Positions 16,862 through 26,581 are shown, numbered from the stretch's first letter. The stretch: 64,000 nucleotides of DNA from Sphingomonadaceae bacterium PASS1 (GCA_002255985.1 NKIR01000008.1:62001-126000), one strand, 5' to 3'. Notes: generated by a model not told the origin, from the letters alone. Translations and numbers: made by a program.

Positions 16862-16893
16862 TTGACACTATGTGATTTACATACATTTGTCAA
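16862..16893 (-). promoter_or_regulatory. symmetrical promoter/operator of the BrnT module
   Basis: On the minus strand a perfect TTGACA (16888-16893) is spaced 17 bases from TAGTGT (16865-16870), and the toxin GTG begins about 7 bases later. The spacer contains the palindrome TATGTgatttACATA (16869-16883). The -35 has a mirror copy: TTGACA on the plus strand at 16862-16867. An autorepressor bound here would cover the whole promoter. Confidence 0.55.
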
Positions 16894-17019
16894 TTAGAGG
16901 GTCGCTCTTGCGATGTGTTAACGTCAAAGGGGCGACTGACTTAGTTCGGACTTCGGCTTAAGGGGCCTCACCTATGATGCTCTCGTGGCACGACTGGCTT
17001 AGGGTCTGTAGAGACAAAC

Positions 17020-17220
17020 TCAGGAAGCTTCAGTCAATGCGGCCTCTACCAAGTCTGGGCATTTGGCGATTACTGTAAGAAGTACACGGTGCGCCACATC
17101 GATTTTTCTTCCCTGCTCCCAGCCTTCGACAGTCCGCGCTGGGATGCCAAACCGCCGTTCAAATTCTTTGGTGCTCTTGTCGAGCGAGCGGCGGATTTCT
17201 CGCACGCGTGCCGCAGGCAT
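17020..17220 (-). CDS. HTH antitoxin-like protein, probably 5'-truncated
   Basis: A 66-residue XRE-type helix-turn-helix protein: AARVREIRRSLDKSTKEFERRFGIPARTVEGWEQGRK matches the C-terminal HTH of RelB/HigA-like (NadS-type) antitoxins. The same frame stays open upstream for 24 more codons that also look like the family N-terminus (GLREALAHRKGTLALTSRHVEA), but they have no start codon and are closed by a TAA at 17293-17295. So either translation begins at the ATG at 17220 and makes a shortened repressor, or the gene is a remnant. No toxin gene is recognisable upstream. Confidence 0.6.
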   Translation of the reverse strand: MPAARVREIRRSLDKSTKEFERRFGIPARTVEGWEQGRKIDVAHRVLLTVIAKCPDLVEAALTEAS

Positions 17221-17439
17221 TGCCTCGACATGACGGCTTGTGAGCGCCAGCGTTCCCTTCCGATGGGCAAGCGCCTCGCGAAGCCCAGCCTCTTAAACCG
17301 CTGGGGTGCAAATGAACTAAACAGCGGGTTCGCTAAGCTATTAGCGTATATTGATCAATGAAGCGTTGCTGCGGTGCGGGTTTAAACTGCGCCCGCGTAC
17401 CAATTTAGCTAAAATAATCTCGCCAACGTGAGTTGCGCG

Positions 17440-18279
17440 CTACATCGCCAGATTATCAAGAAGGCGCGTCTTGCCTATCTTTGCCGCCGCCAGCAGCCTC
17501 GCCTCGCGGCCGTCAAAGGCATGCAGTTCCTCAAGTGTCACCGCGTCGGCGAGCGCGAAATAGTCCACCGCATCAAAACCACCCGCCAATATTTTTGCAG
17601 TCGCGGCGACAAGTGTGTCGGTCACAGCTTTGCCGGCACGAATATCGCGGGCGGCGTCTTCCAACGCCCTTGGCAAAGCCAATGCCGCCGCCCTTTGTTC
17701 AGGCGTCAGATAGGCGTTGCGTGAGGACAGTGCCAGGCCGTCTGCGTCACGCACGATCGGAATGCCCAATATCTCGAGATCGAAATCGAGATCGCGCGCC
17801 ATTTGGCGGATGACAGCGAGTTGCTGGAAATCCTTCTCGCCAAAGAGCGCAACGTCGGGCTGAACCTGATTAAACAATTTCGCGACAACAAGCGCGACAC
17901 CGTCAAAATGCCCGGGGCGTGCGCCCCCGCAATATCCGCGGCTTGGTCCATCGACATGCACCTTGGTCGCAAAGCCCTGCGGATAGACTGTCGCCGCGGT
18001 GGGTGCCCATAAGATGTCGACACCCGCGGCACGTAACAGTTCTGAATCGCGTTCAAACGTGCGCGGATAGGCGTCGAGATCTTCATTCGGGCCAAACTGG
18101 GTCGGGTTCACAAATATAGACACCACCACCGCGTCGGCATGGCGCCGCGCATTGTCGACCAGTGCCATATGCCCGTCATGTAATGCCCCCATGGTCGGGA
18201 CAAGCGCAATGCGCCCCCTCTCCTTTCGGAGGAGGGAAACATTGTGCCGTAATGGGCCAAGTTGATTGATGGTTTGCAC
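17440..18279 (-). CDS. panC: pantothenate synthetase
   Basis: Joins pantoate and beta-alanine with ATP to pantothenate, the last step before coenzyme A. The signatures are [19 protein letters not shown] near residue 23, [20 protein letters not shown], and the [12 protein letters not shown] segment. I use the GTG at 18279 (VQTINQL), which gives 279 residues, the normal size; the longer reading to 18342 adds an untypical leader. It diverges from mipZ. Confidence 0.95.
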   Translation of the reverse strand: MQTINQLGPLRHNVSLLRKERGRIALVPTMGALHDGHMALVDNARRHADAVVVSIFVNPTQFGPNEDLDAYPRTFERDSELLRAAGVDILWAPTAATVYPQGFATKVHVDGPSRGYCGGARPGHFDGVALVVAKLFNQVQPDVALFGEKDFQQLAVIRQMARDLDFDLEILGIPIVRDADGLALSSRNAYLTPEQRAAALALPRALEDAARDIRAGKAVTDTLVAATAKILAGGFDAVDYFALADAVTLEELHAFDGREARLLAAAKIGKTRLLDNLAM

Positions 18280-18391
18280 GTATCGGCGGCCTTGTTTACT
18301 GGCTTGGAGTGAACCCGCATATGCGGGACAGCGTGGCGACATTTCAAGGCAAATGTCGGGCGTAAGCTATTTGAGACAGGTTTGGGGGAAT

Positions 18392-19174
18392 ATGAGCAAG
18401 GCACATCACATTGTTTTCGCTAATGAAAAAGGCGGAACGGGTAAGTCGACTACGGCCGTTCATGTCGCCATTGCCTTGGTATCGCGCGGAGCGCGCGTCG
18501 CATGCATTGACCTTGATTCACGCCAGAAGACAATGTTTCGTTACCTCGAGAACCGGCGCGACACGATTGCGCGGCGGGGCATTACGCTTTCGATGCCTGC
18601 CTTCGAGGTGTTCGAGCATGATTCGCAGGCGACACTTGAGCGGCAAGTCGAGCGACTGGGCGCCGAGAATGATTTCCTGATTTTTGACACGCCGGGGCGC
18701 GATGACAAATATGCCCGCTTCGTCGCCACGCGCGCAAATACACTGGTCACGCCTATCAATGACAGCTTTGTAGACTTTGACCTTATCGGACAAGTCGATC
18801 CGGAAAACTTCAAAGTGCGCAAATTGAGCTTCTATGCCGAGCTCATCTGGGAGGCCCGCAAAGAGCGCGCCAAAGCCGACGGTGTCACGATCGACTGGAT
18901 CGTGGTGCGCAACCGGCTGCACAATATGGAGGCGCGTAACCAGCAGCGCATGACCAATGCCATTACCGAATTGTCCAAGCGTGTGGGCTTCCGGTCCGTG
19001 CCGGGCTTGAACGAGCGCGTCATTTATCGCGAGCTCTTCCCATCGGGACTGACGCTGATCGACAAGGGCCACTTGGGCCAACTGGCGACTGGGCATATTG
19101 TCGCGCGTCAGGAATTGCGCGAACTTGTCACAGGCCTCGCACTTCCCCAACTACAGAGTGCCACGCTCGTTTAA
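18392..19174 (+). CDS. mipZ: MipZ division-plane ATPase
   Basis: ParA-like P-loop ATPase that in Caulobacter forms a bipolar gradient and inhibits FtsZ, placing the division site at mid-cell. The deviant Walker A VFANEKGGTGKSTTAVHVA lies at residues 8-26, ACIDLDSRQKTM at about 39 and FLIFDTPGRDD at about 90. It has 260 residues, matching MipZ. The start at MSKAHH follows TTTGGGGGA. The J-domain gene begins on the last base of its stop codon, so the two are translationally coupled. Confidence 0.93.
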   Translation: MSKAHHIVFANEKGGTGKSTTAVHVAIALVSRGARVACIDLDSRQKTMFRYLENRRDTIARRGITLSMPAFEVFEHDSQATLERQVERLGAENDFLIFDTPGRDDKYARFVATRANTLVTPINDSFVDFDLIGQVDPENFKVRKLSFYAELIWEARKERAKADGVTIDWIVVRNRLHNMEARNQQRMTNAITELSKRVGFRSVPGLNERVIYRELFPSGLTLIDKGHLGQLATGHIVARQELRELVTGLALPQLQSATLV

Positions 19175-19587
19175 TGGCCTTTCTCGGGCTCCTGATTATC
19201 GCGGCACTCGCGTGGGCAGTCTGGAAGAAAAAGCTGCAATCGCAGCAGCTACCCCCGATATTGCTCGGCATTGGCGGCGCCTTTCTGGCTGCACGCGGGA
19301 GCCTTGTTCTAGGGCTCGGCGCAGTCGTGATTGCCGCGGCGTGGTATCGCGGGATGACGTGGCGGCTGTTTGGGAAGGGCGCGAAAGACAATGACGCGTC
19401 GGCCCTTGATGCGGCCCGTGTTCTGCTTGGCGTTTCCCGTTTCGATACCGCCGAACGCATTCGCGAGCGGCATCGCGCCTTGATTTCGCAAAACCATCCC
19501 GACGCGGGCGGTAGCGACGCACAGGCCGCCGCGTTGAACAAGGCACGTGATCTTTTATTAGATGACTTGAACAACAAAAAACTGTAA
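19174..19587 (+). CDS. J-domain membrane protein
   Basis: A 137-residue protein with two hydrophobic segments near the N-terminus (about residues 2-17 and 28-56) and a C-terminal J-domain whose HPD motif is visible in SQNHPDAGGSDAQAAALNKARDLL. It should recruit and stimulate a DnaK-type Hsp70 at the membrane, like the DjlA/TIM14-type proteins. The ATG overlaps the mipZ stop by one base. The phosphomannomutase gene follows after 51 bases. Confidence 0.87.
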   Translation: MAFLGLLIIAALAWAVWKKKLQSQQLPPILLGIGGAFLAARGSLVLGLGAVVIAAAWYRGMTWRLFGKGAKDNDASALDAARVLLGVSRFDTAERIRERHRALISQNHPDAGGSDAQAAALNKARDLLLDDLNNKKL

Positions 19588-19638
19588 TTAATAGCCTATA
19601 CTGTAATTATAAGAATATCTCCCAAAAATAGGAACCCC

Positions 19639-21024
19639 ATGACACATAATTTCCACCCGACTTCGCTACGTGAATATGACATTCGCGGTATCATTGGTGA
19701 AACGCTTGGTGCAGATGATGCCTACGCCATTGGTCGCGGCTTCGGCACGTGCCTCGTCCGCGCCGGCGGCAAAAAGGCCGCCGTGGGCTATGATGGCCGC
19801 GTCAGCTCGCCCATGTTAGAAGAGGCGCTGGTCAAGGGATTGAACGACAGCGGTGTCGACGTTGTGCGTATTGGCATGGGGCCAACGCCCATGCTATATT
19901 ATGCCGAAGCCGTTCTGGACGATGTAGACGGCGGCATTGAAATAACCGGCAGCCACAATCCAGCCAATTATAATGGCTTCAAAATGGTCCTCATCGGGAG
20001 ACCATTCTTCGGCGCGGATATCCAAAAGCTGGGCAGCATGGCGGCGGCAGGGGACTGGTCCGACGGTGAGGGTACTTCCGAGCATCTGGATATCCTTGAC
20101 CAATATGTCGCCCGCGTTGCCGAGGCGGCGCCGCAAAAGGCATTTCGCATCGGGTGGGACGCGGGCAACGGGGCGGCGGGGCCGGCCATTGAAAAGCTGG
20201 TCAAGATGTTACCCGGCGAGCACCATCTTTTGTTTGTGGATGTGGATGGCCAGTTTCCCAATCATCATCCCGACCCTACCGACCCTGTAAATCTGGTCGA
20301 TCTGCAAAGGCTTGTCGCGGAAAAGCAGCTCGATTTCGGAGTGGCTTTTGACGGCGATGGCGACCGCATTGGCGCAATTGACGGCGAGGGGCGCGTTATC
20401 TGGGGCGACCAATTGCTTCAGATCTATGCCGAAGACGTGCTGGGCGATGTCCCGGGCGCTACGATTATCGCCGATGTGAAGGCATCGCAGGCACTGTTTG
20501 ACCGCGTGGAGCAACTTGGCGGGCAGCCACTGATGTGGAAAACCGGCCACAGCCTGATTAAGTCCAAAATGAAGGAAACAGGATCGCCACTGGCGGGCGA
20601 AATGTCTGGGCACATCTTCTTCAAGCATGAATATTATGGCTTTGATGACGCGATTTACGCGGCGGTGCGTTTAATGGCCGCTTCGGCCAAGCTGGGCAAA
20701 AGCGTCACTGAACTGCGCGGCGATATGCCCGTCATGATCAACACCCCCGAAATGCGCTTTCAGGTCGATGAGACCCGCAAGTTCGCCGTTATCGACGAAG
20801 TTCTCGCGCGGCTTTCGGCAGACGGCGCCGACGTCAACAACACCGACGGCGCGCGCGTGAACACGGCCGATGGTTGGTGGTTGCTGCGCGCATCAAACAC
20901 GCAGGATGTATTGGTCGCACGCGCGGAAGCGTCCTCCGAAGAGGGCCTCGACCGACTGATGGCGCAGATTGATGCGCAATTGGCGGCATCGGGACTGGAA
21001 CGCGGAGAGCAAGCAGGGCATTAA
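19639..21024 (+). CDS. phosphomannomutase/phosphoglucomutase
   Basis: Interconverts hexose-6- and hexose-1-phosphates, supplying mannose-1-phosphate to the guanylyltransferase at 5221 and possibly glucose-1-phosphate. The phosphoserine loop TGSHNPANYNGFK lies near residue 106, the metal site DGDGDRIG near residue 239, and the sugar-binding GEMSGH segment near 320. It has 461 residues, matching the bifunctional PMM/PGM type (PgmG/AlgC). The DEXH helicase gene starts 6 bases after its stop. Confidence 0.94.
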   Translation: MTHNFHPTSLREYDIRGIIGETLGADDAYAIGRGFGTCLVRAGGKKAAVGYDGRVSSPMLEEALVKGLNDSGVDVVRIGMGPTPMLYYAEAVLDDVDGGIEITGSHNPANYNGFKMVLIGRPFFGADIQKLGSMAAAGDWSDGEGTSEHLDILDQYVARVAEAAPQKAFRIGWDAGNGAAGPAIEKLVKMLPGEHHLLFVDVDGQFPNHHPDPTDPVNLVDLQRLVAEKQLDFGVAFDGDGDRIGAIDGEGRVIWGDQLLQIYAEDVLGDVPGATIIADVKASQALFDRVEQLGGQPLMWKTGHSLIKSKMKETGSPLAGEMSGHIFFKHEYYGFDDAIYAAVRLMAASAKLGKSVTELRGDMPVMINTPEMRFQVDETRKFAVIDEVLARLSADGADVNNTDGARVNTADGWWLLRASNTQDVLVARAEASSEEGLDRLMAQIDAQLAASGLERGEQAGH

Positions 21025-21030
21025 GCCCTT

Positions 21031-23436
21031 GTGACACTACCCCCCATCATCCTCGACTGGTTCGTCGCACGCGACTGGACGCCGCGGCGGCATCAGTTGG
21101 AGATGCTGGAGGCAGCCGGTGAAGGGCGGCATGCGTTGCTCGTCGCCGCGACGGGTGCGGGGAAGACGCTGGCTGGATTTTTGCCCAGCCTGAGCGACCT
21201 GATTACCAATGCCGCCGACGGCCTACACACGCTCTACATCTCCCCGCTCAAGGCGCTTGCGGTCGATGTTCGGCGCAATCTGTTGATGCCCATAGAGGAG
21301 ATGGGCCTGCCCATCCGCGTCGAGGCGCGCACTGGCGATACGCCATCGGACCGCAAGGCGCGGCAGCGGGTAAAGCCGCCGCATATATTGCTGACTACGC
21401 CCGAATCATTGTCGCTATTGCTCAGCCATGAAGACAGCGTGCATATGTTTTCCACGCTGCAGCGCGTGATCGTCGATGAGGTGCACGCCTTTGCCAATGG
21501 CAAGCGCGGGGACTTGCTCGGCCTAAGCCTCGCGCGTCTGCAAACGCTCGCCCCCAATTTGCAGCGCGTTGCCCTGTCGGCCACCGTGGCCGATCCCGAC
21601 GACTATCGCGCGTGGCTCGCGCCCCATGGCGACATCGAACAAGTGCGCCTGGTCGAAGGCGAGGCGGCGGCAGATCCGGATCTGACCATCCTCCTCCCCG
21701 CAGGCCGCGTGCCGTGGGCGGGGCACAGCGGGCAGCATGCAATACCGCAGCTGATCGAGGAAATTGGCCGCAACAAAATCACGCTGATATTCTGCAACAC
21801 GCGCTTCCTTGCCGAGTTTATCTTCCAGAAATTGTGGGACGCGAATGAGCCAAAATATGCCATCGGCATTCACCACGGCTCGCTGTCGATTGAGGCGCGC
21901 CGCAAGGTCGAGGGCGCAATGGCCGACGGCAAGCTGCGCGCGTTGGTGTGCACGGCCTCGCTCGATCTGGGTGTCGACTGGGGCGATGTCGATTGCGTCA
22001 TTCAGATGGGCGCGCCCAAGGGATCGTCACGGCTGCTGCAACGGATTGGGCGGTCGAACCACCGCATGGACGAGCCATCGAAAGCCATCCTCGTGCCCGG
22101 CAACCGCTTTGAGTATCTGGAGGCGCAGGCCGCCTGTGACGCGGTGGCCGAGGGTGTGCGCGATGGGGAGACCTTCCGCCCCGGAAGCTACGACGTCTTG
22201 GCGCAGCATGTCATGGGCATTGCCTGCGCGGGTCCGTTTGATGAGGAACAGTTGCTGGCGGAGGTGCAATCTGCCCTGCCCTATTCCGCGATGGACGCCG
22301 CAACCTTCGCCCGCGTCATCGCCTTTGTCGCGACGGGTGGCTATTCGTTGAGGGCGTATGACCGGTTCAAGAAACTGGTCAAAGATCCCGACGGCAGGTG
22401 GCGGCTGTCGCACCCACAATTTGCAGCGCAGCACCGGTTTAATGCAGGCATCATTGTCGATGCGCCGATGCTCGAAATCCGTTTCCGCAATGGCCGTAAG
22501 TTAGGCAAAGTAGAAGAATCCTTCGCCTCGACGCTCAGCCCCGGCAACACGTTTACCTTTGCCGGCATGGCGCTTGAGGTCGAATCCATTAAGGACCTCG
22601 ACCTCATTGTCCGCGCCGCGACGAAGCCTGCGACCAACATCCCAAGCTATATGGGCGCGCGCCTGCCGCTCACCACGCATTTGGCCGACAGGGTGCGGCA
22701 GATGTTGACCGATCGCGCAGGCTGGGCGCGCTTTCCCGACGAAGTGCGCGAGTGGCTGGAGATGCAGGCCTATCGCAGCCAGATGCCCAAGCCCGGCCAG
22801 CTTCTCGTCGAGACATTCCCGCACGACAAGCGCTACTATATGGTGACCTATCCCTTTGAAGGTTGGAACGCGCACCAGTCGCTCGGCATGCTGATCACCC
22901 GCCGTATGGAAAGCCGCGGGCTGATGCCCATGGGCTTTGTCGCCAGCGATTATGCGTTGGGGGTCTGGAGCCTGAAGCCGATTACCGATCCGGCCCCTTT
23001 ATTCTCCTGCGACATTTTGGCGGATGAATTCGTCGAGTGGGTGGAAACGAGCTATTTATTGAAACGCGCCTTTCGCGAGGTGGCCGTCATCAGTGGCCTC
23101 GTCGAGCGGCAGCATCCCGGCAAGCGCAAGACAGGGAAGCAGGTCACTTTTTCCACTGACCTTATCTATGATGTGCTGCGCAAATATGAGCCCGACCATC
23201 TGTTACTTGAGGCGGCGTGGGCCGACGCGCGCACGCGGTTGACGGACGTTGGACGGCTTGGTGATTTGCTGGACCGCGCCGCCGACACCATGCTGCATGT
23301 CGATCTGGAGCGCGTCAGCCCCCTCGCCGTGCCGTTGCTTGTGATGATCGGCCGCGAGAGTGTGGTGCAGGGGTCGGTCGATGACGCGCTGCTGATGGAG
23401 GCCGAAAGCCTCGCCGGCATTGCGATGACGCCTTAG
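21031..23436 (+). CDS. ligase-associated DNA damage response DEXH-box helicase
   Basis: Lhr-type superfamily 2 helicase (801 residues) of the bacterial module that also holds PdeM, an LigD-like or ATP-dependent ligase and an exonuclease. The motifs are VAATGAGKTLAGFLP (Walker A, about residue 40), VIVDEVHAFA (DEVH box, about 148), ALSATVAD (motif III) and QRIGRSNHRMD (motif VI). The C-terminal part is the Lhr-specific extension. Translation begins at a GTG 6 bases after the phosphomannomutase stop. PdeM is encoded 3.1 kb further on. Confidence 0.92.
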   Translation: MTLPPIILDWFVARDWTPRRHQLEMLEAAGEGRHALLVAATGAGKTLAGFLPSLSDLITNAADGLHTLYISPLKALAVDVRRNLLMPIEEMGLPIRVEARTGDTPSDRKARQRVKPPHILLTTPESLSLLLSHEDSVHMFSTLQRVIVDEVHAFANGKRGDLLGLSLARLQTLAPNLQRVALSATVADPDDYRAWLAPHGDIEQVRLVEGEAAADPDLTILLPAGRVPWAGHSGQHAIPQLIEEIGRNKITLIFCNTRFLAEFIFQKLWDANEPKYAIGIHHGSLSIEARRKVEGAMADGKLRALVCTASLDLGVDWGDVDCVIQMGAPKGSSRLLQRIGRSNHRMDEPSKAILVPGNRFEYLEAQAACDAVAEGVRDGETFRPGSYDVLAQHVMGIACAGPFDEEQLLAEVQSALPYSAMDAATFARVIAFVATGGYSLRAYDRFKKLVKDPDGRWRLSHPQFAAQHRFNAGIIVDAPMLEIRFRNGRKLGKVEESFASTLSPGNTFTFAGMALEVESIKDLDLIVRAATKPATNIPSYMGARLPLTTHLADRVRQMLTDRAGWARFPDEVREWLEMQAYRSQMPKPGQLLVETFPHDKRYYMVTYPFEGWNAHQSLGMLITRRMESRGLMPMGFVASDYALGVWSLKPITDPAPLFSCDILADEFVEWVETSYLLKRAFREVAVISGLVERQHPGKRKTGKQVTFSTDLIYDVLRKYEPDHLLLEAAWADARTRLTDVGRLGDLLDRAADTMLHVDLERVSPLAVPLLVMIGRESVVQGSVDDALLMEAESLAGIAMTP

Positions 23437-23452
23437 CCTCGACCACCACGCT

Positions 23453-23483
23453 TCGTCATCCCGAACTGGTTTCAGGATGACGA
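23453..23483. repeat. REP-like hairpin between convergent genes
   Basis: A 9-bp perfect stem TCGTCATCC (23453-23461) / GGATGACGA (23475-23483) with a 13-base loop lies in the 56-base gap between the helicase and the S9 peptidase. Hairpins of this kind are dispersed in many alphaproteobacterial genomes and can act as bidirectional terminators. There is no T-tract, so the terminator role is only possible. Confidence 0.55.
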
Positions 23484-23492
23484 GACGTTAGG

Positions 23493-25409
23493 TCAATTCA
23501 GCAAATTCTGCTTCCAGAACATCAATGTCGACCAGAATTGATAGTCGACATTTTCCTTCTTGGCGAAGCCATGGCCTTCATTTTTGCCCAACAAATGCCA
23601 AGCGACACCGCCCCTGTCGCGGATGGCCTTTACGATTTGATCGGCTTCGGATGCTGGCACACGCGGATCGTTCCCACCGGTGACAACAAACATCGGCTTC
23701 GTGATTTCCGCCACGCGGGTGAGTGGTGATATCTCAAGCAGCTTTGCCCGCTGTGCCGGATCGCGTTCATCGCCATATTCTACGCGGCGCAAATCGCGGC
23801 GATAGCTTTGGGTGTTTTCAAGGAAAGTGACGAAGTTGGAAATGGCGACAATGCAGTTCGTGGCGCGCAATTGATCCTTAAACTGCACGGCGGCGGCATA
23901 GCACATATAGCCGCCGTAAGACCCGCCAGCGAGGCCAAAGCGGCCTGCATCAAGCGAGGGGTCTTTGGCCAGCGTCCCCAGAAACGCGCCCATGTCTTTG
24001 ACCGAATCCTCGCGTTTGAACGGGCCATTGTCGAGGCCGACAAAGGTTTTGCCGTATCCGGTTGAGCCGCGGACATTGGGGTAGAATATGGCGACACCCA
24101 TTTCATTCAGCATATAGTTGCTGCGCCCTTGGAAGCCGGGCCGTGATTGCCCCTCCGGACCACCATGCACATTCATGATCATTGGCCGCTTGCCAGGGAA
24201 CTTTGCCGGATCGGGGCGATAGAGGAAGCCCGACACGGGCAACCCGTCAAAGCTTTTGACCGTCAGCAATTCCGGCTCGACATTCTTCGACACATCAAGA
24301 CCGCCCGTCTCGCTTTCGGTCCAGCGGGTCACCTTCAGCGTTTTTGGGTCAACGCTGTACGCGTCAGCCGCGCTGCGTGCCGAGGTGAAAGTGACCCCTA
24401 TCTCGCCCCATTCGGAGACTTCGAGCCCGCCGATGATGCCTGTGGGTAAGCCATCCACAACGCGGACCTTGTTGGTTTTGAGATCAAGCAATTTCAACTT
24501 GCTCGTTCCCGCCTCGTTGGTTTCGTAAACGATGAAACTGCCGTCCGGTGAAATGTCGAAGCTGTCGACATCCCATTTCTCTGCAGGACCGCGCGGTGTG
24601 AATTTTCCGGTGGCGATGTCGATGGTCCCCAGTCGCTGAAAATCCGAACCTTCGTCAGATGTAACCCACAGCGAACCGTCGGGCGCAAAAGAAGCGCCGC
24701 CAATGGCGATATCCTTGGTATGGTCGCCAATGGGGGTCATCTTGCCCGTGGCCAGATCGAGAAGCGACATGTCGACGTTGCTGACCGACAAATATTGCCC
24801 AACGACGGCGCTTTTCTTGTCGGGCGAAAACGCGCTGACATTCCAACCGCCGCCTTTGACTTCGGCAACCATCCGGCTTGTCGATGGGTCGCGCGGGTTC
24901 ATCACATAGATGTCATTGTCGGTGCCGTTGCGCCGCGTAGACGTATAGGCGAACAACTCTCCGTCATCGCTCCACGCGTTGATGCTGTTGCGGCTTTTGC
25001 CGTCGGTCAGAAGCGTGAGTTTGCCATCCTTCAGCGCATAGATTTGGAAGAATTCATTCCCGCCAATATCCTTCTGCGTCAGCAAAATGTCGCCGGTTTT
25101 TGGCGCCCAGCTGCCGCCGCCAACCGGCTCCGCCTCAAAGCTAATCTGCTTACGGGCCATCATCGGCCCGGCGACGCGGTGCAACTGCGCGGTATTGCCG
25201 AAACGGGTCGCGATCAGCATGGATTTGTCGGTGGGATGCCAACCGGCGAAGCTTGCCGTACGAAACTCCATATAGGGCCGCGTCTGCACGGGAAGTTCAT
25301 CCGGCACTGCAGGAATGCCGTCGGCGACGAGTGCGTCTGGCTTCGGCGCATCGGCAAAGGCGGGCGCCATGGGCAAAGCCAGCGCGGCAATCAAAAGAAG
25401 TTTCTTCAT
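23493..25409 (-). CDS. S9 family peptidase, exported
   Basis: Prolyl-oligopeptidase-type serine peptidase (dipeptidyl/acylaminoacyl peptidase group), probably periplasmic. The signal peptide MKKLLLIAALALPMAPAFA covers residues 1-19. A beta-propeller of WD-like repeats fills the middle. The C-terminal alpha/beta-hydrolase domain carries GLAGGSYGGYM with the nucleophilic Ser, TGGNDPRVP with the Asp, and NEGHGF with the His. I use the Met at 25409, which gives 638 residues and puts the signal peptide first. It converges on the helicase and diverges from the retropepsin-like gene. Confidence 0.92.
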   Translation of the reverse strand: MKKLLLIAALALPMAPAFADAPKPDALVADGIPAVPDELPVQTRPYMEFRTASFAGWHPTDKSMLIATRFGNTAQLHRVAGPMMARKQISFEAEPVGGGSWAPKTGDILLTQKDIGGNEFFQIYALKDGKLTLLTDGKSRNSINAWSDDGELFAYTSTRRNGTDNDIYVMNPRDPSTSRMVAEVKGGGWNVSAFSPDKKSAVVGQYLSVSNVDMSLLDLATGKMTPIGDHTKDIAIGGASFAPDGSLWVTSDEGSDFQRLGTIDIATGKFTPRGPAEKWDVDSFDISPDGSFIVYETNEAGTSKLKLLDLKTNKVRVVDGLPTGIIGGLEVSEWGEIGVTFTSARSAADAYSVDPKTLKVTRWTESETGGLDVSKNVEPELLTVKSFDGLPVSGFLYRPDPAKFPGKRPMIMNVHGGPEGQSRPGFQGRSNYMLNEMGVAIFYPNVRGSTGYGKTFVGLDNGPFKREDSVKDMGAFLGTLAKDPSLDAGRFGLAGGSYGGYMCYAAAVQFKDQLRATNCIVAISNFVTFLENTQSYRRDLRRVEYGDERDPAQRAKLLEISPLTRVAEITKPMFVVTGGNDPRVPASEADQIVKAIRDRGGVAWHLLGKNEGHGFAKKENVDYQFWSTLMFWKQNLLN

Positions 25410-25571
25410 TATTATACCCTTCTCTAATTTTATAGTGCGGAGGCTAACGCAAAGCTGCCGCCGCAACAAACGACTTTGTGTCCGCTTCGAAAAAAGGCGG
25501 ATGTGGTTCGGCGGGCCATGCCTTGTCGCTGTGTGTAAAGAGGCGTATTGTGGCGGGACTGGAGATTTGAA

Positions 25572-26501
25572 ATGCAACGCATCGCGCGTGGATTCATCGG
25601 CCTATTTTTAAGCACATCGGCAATGGCGCAGGAGCTGCCGCAGGTTACGCCTGATGTGCCTTCTGATGTTGCCGCAATCACCGAACAGTTCGGCATTGAC
25701 CGTAGCGACCGGATGACGGTGCAGGTGCGCGTGAACGGCAGCGACGCCGTCCCCTTCATCGTCGACACCGGCGCAGAGCGGACCGTCATAGCAAATGATC
25801 TCGCGCGCAAGCTTGCCTTAGAGGCAGGCCCAACGCTCACGCTCGCGACCATATCGGGACGATATCAGGTCAACAGCTTCTTCATTGACAGCATTTCCAC
25901 CGCGTCGGTTAACTTGCAGGGCGTTGAGGCACCCGGTCTGGAACGCGCGAACCTCGGCGCATATGGGCTCTTGGGTATCGACAGTCTGGAGGACAATCGG
26001 GTGCATCTCGATTTCGTACATCAGACAATGGATGTGCTGCCGTCGCGTAAAACGCGCGGCAAGACAAAGCTCGAAAATGGCATGATTGTCGTGCAGGCGC
26101 GGCGCAAGGCGGGCCGGATGATACTGTCGAGCGCGCGGATTGATGGCATTAAGGTCGACATCATTCTCGATACCGGCGCGCAAAGCAGCATGGCCAATTT
26201 TGCCCTGCGCGATAAGCTGCGCAGGCGCCACCGCGTCTTTGACTTCATTCCAGTGAAGCTGCGCAGTGTGACCGGCACCATCCTGAACGGTGACTATACC
26301 CAAATTCGCGAAATCGAGGTCGGCGGGCTGACCATTAAAGATATGCCGATGACCTTCGCCGACAATTATGCCTTCACGGCACTGAACCTTCAGGATCGGC
26401 CAGCGATCTTGCTCGGCATGGACGCGCTGAAACTTTTTGACCGCGTGCTGATTGATTTCAGCAACCGGCGGGTGGGCTTCGATCCGCCAAAGGGCGTTTG
26501 A
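25572..26501 (+). CDS. retropepsin-like aspartic protease, exported
   Basis: A 309-residue protein with a signal peptide (residues 1-18, ending SAMAQ) and two retropepsin-type DTG motifs in one chain: PFIVDTGAERTVIAN near residue 66 and DIILDTGAQSSMAN near residue 204. So the two lobes may pair within one polypeptide instead of forming a homodimer. Each half also has the following GLLGIDSLEDNRVHLDF- and LLGMDALKLFDRVLIDF-type segment. It is probably a periplasmic protease of unknown substrate. The start at 25572 follows a GGAGA ribosome site. Confidence 0.85.
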   Translation: MQRIARGFIGLFLSTSAMAQELPQVTPDVPSDVAAITEQFGIDRSDRMTVQVRVNGSDAVPFIVDTGAERTVIANDLARKLALEAGPTLTLATISGRYQVNSFFIDSISTASVNLQGVEAPGLERANLGAYGLLGIDSLEDNRVHLDFVHQTMDVLPSRKTRGKTKLENGMIVVQARRKAGRMILSSARIDGIKVDIILDTGAQSSMANFALRDKLRRRHRVFDFIPVKLRSVTGTILNGDYTQIREIEVGGLTIKDMPMTFADNYAFTALNLQDRPAILLGMDALKLFDRVLIDFSNRRVGFDPPKGV

Positions 26502-26581
26502 ACGCGTGTGGCACTCGCTTTATAGGAACGCGGCCCACAACGGCTTGCGCCACAGATAGACAATCCGCATAGGCACAGGCG

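Noticed and set aside
18214-18236. Palindrome CCCTCTCC/GGAGGAGGG inside the panC 5' end, similar in style to intergenic repeats
   Set aside because: The protein has the normal PanC length and no inserted residues here, so it is ordinary coding sequence that happens to be palindromic.
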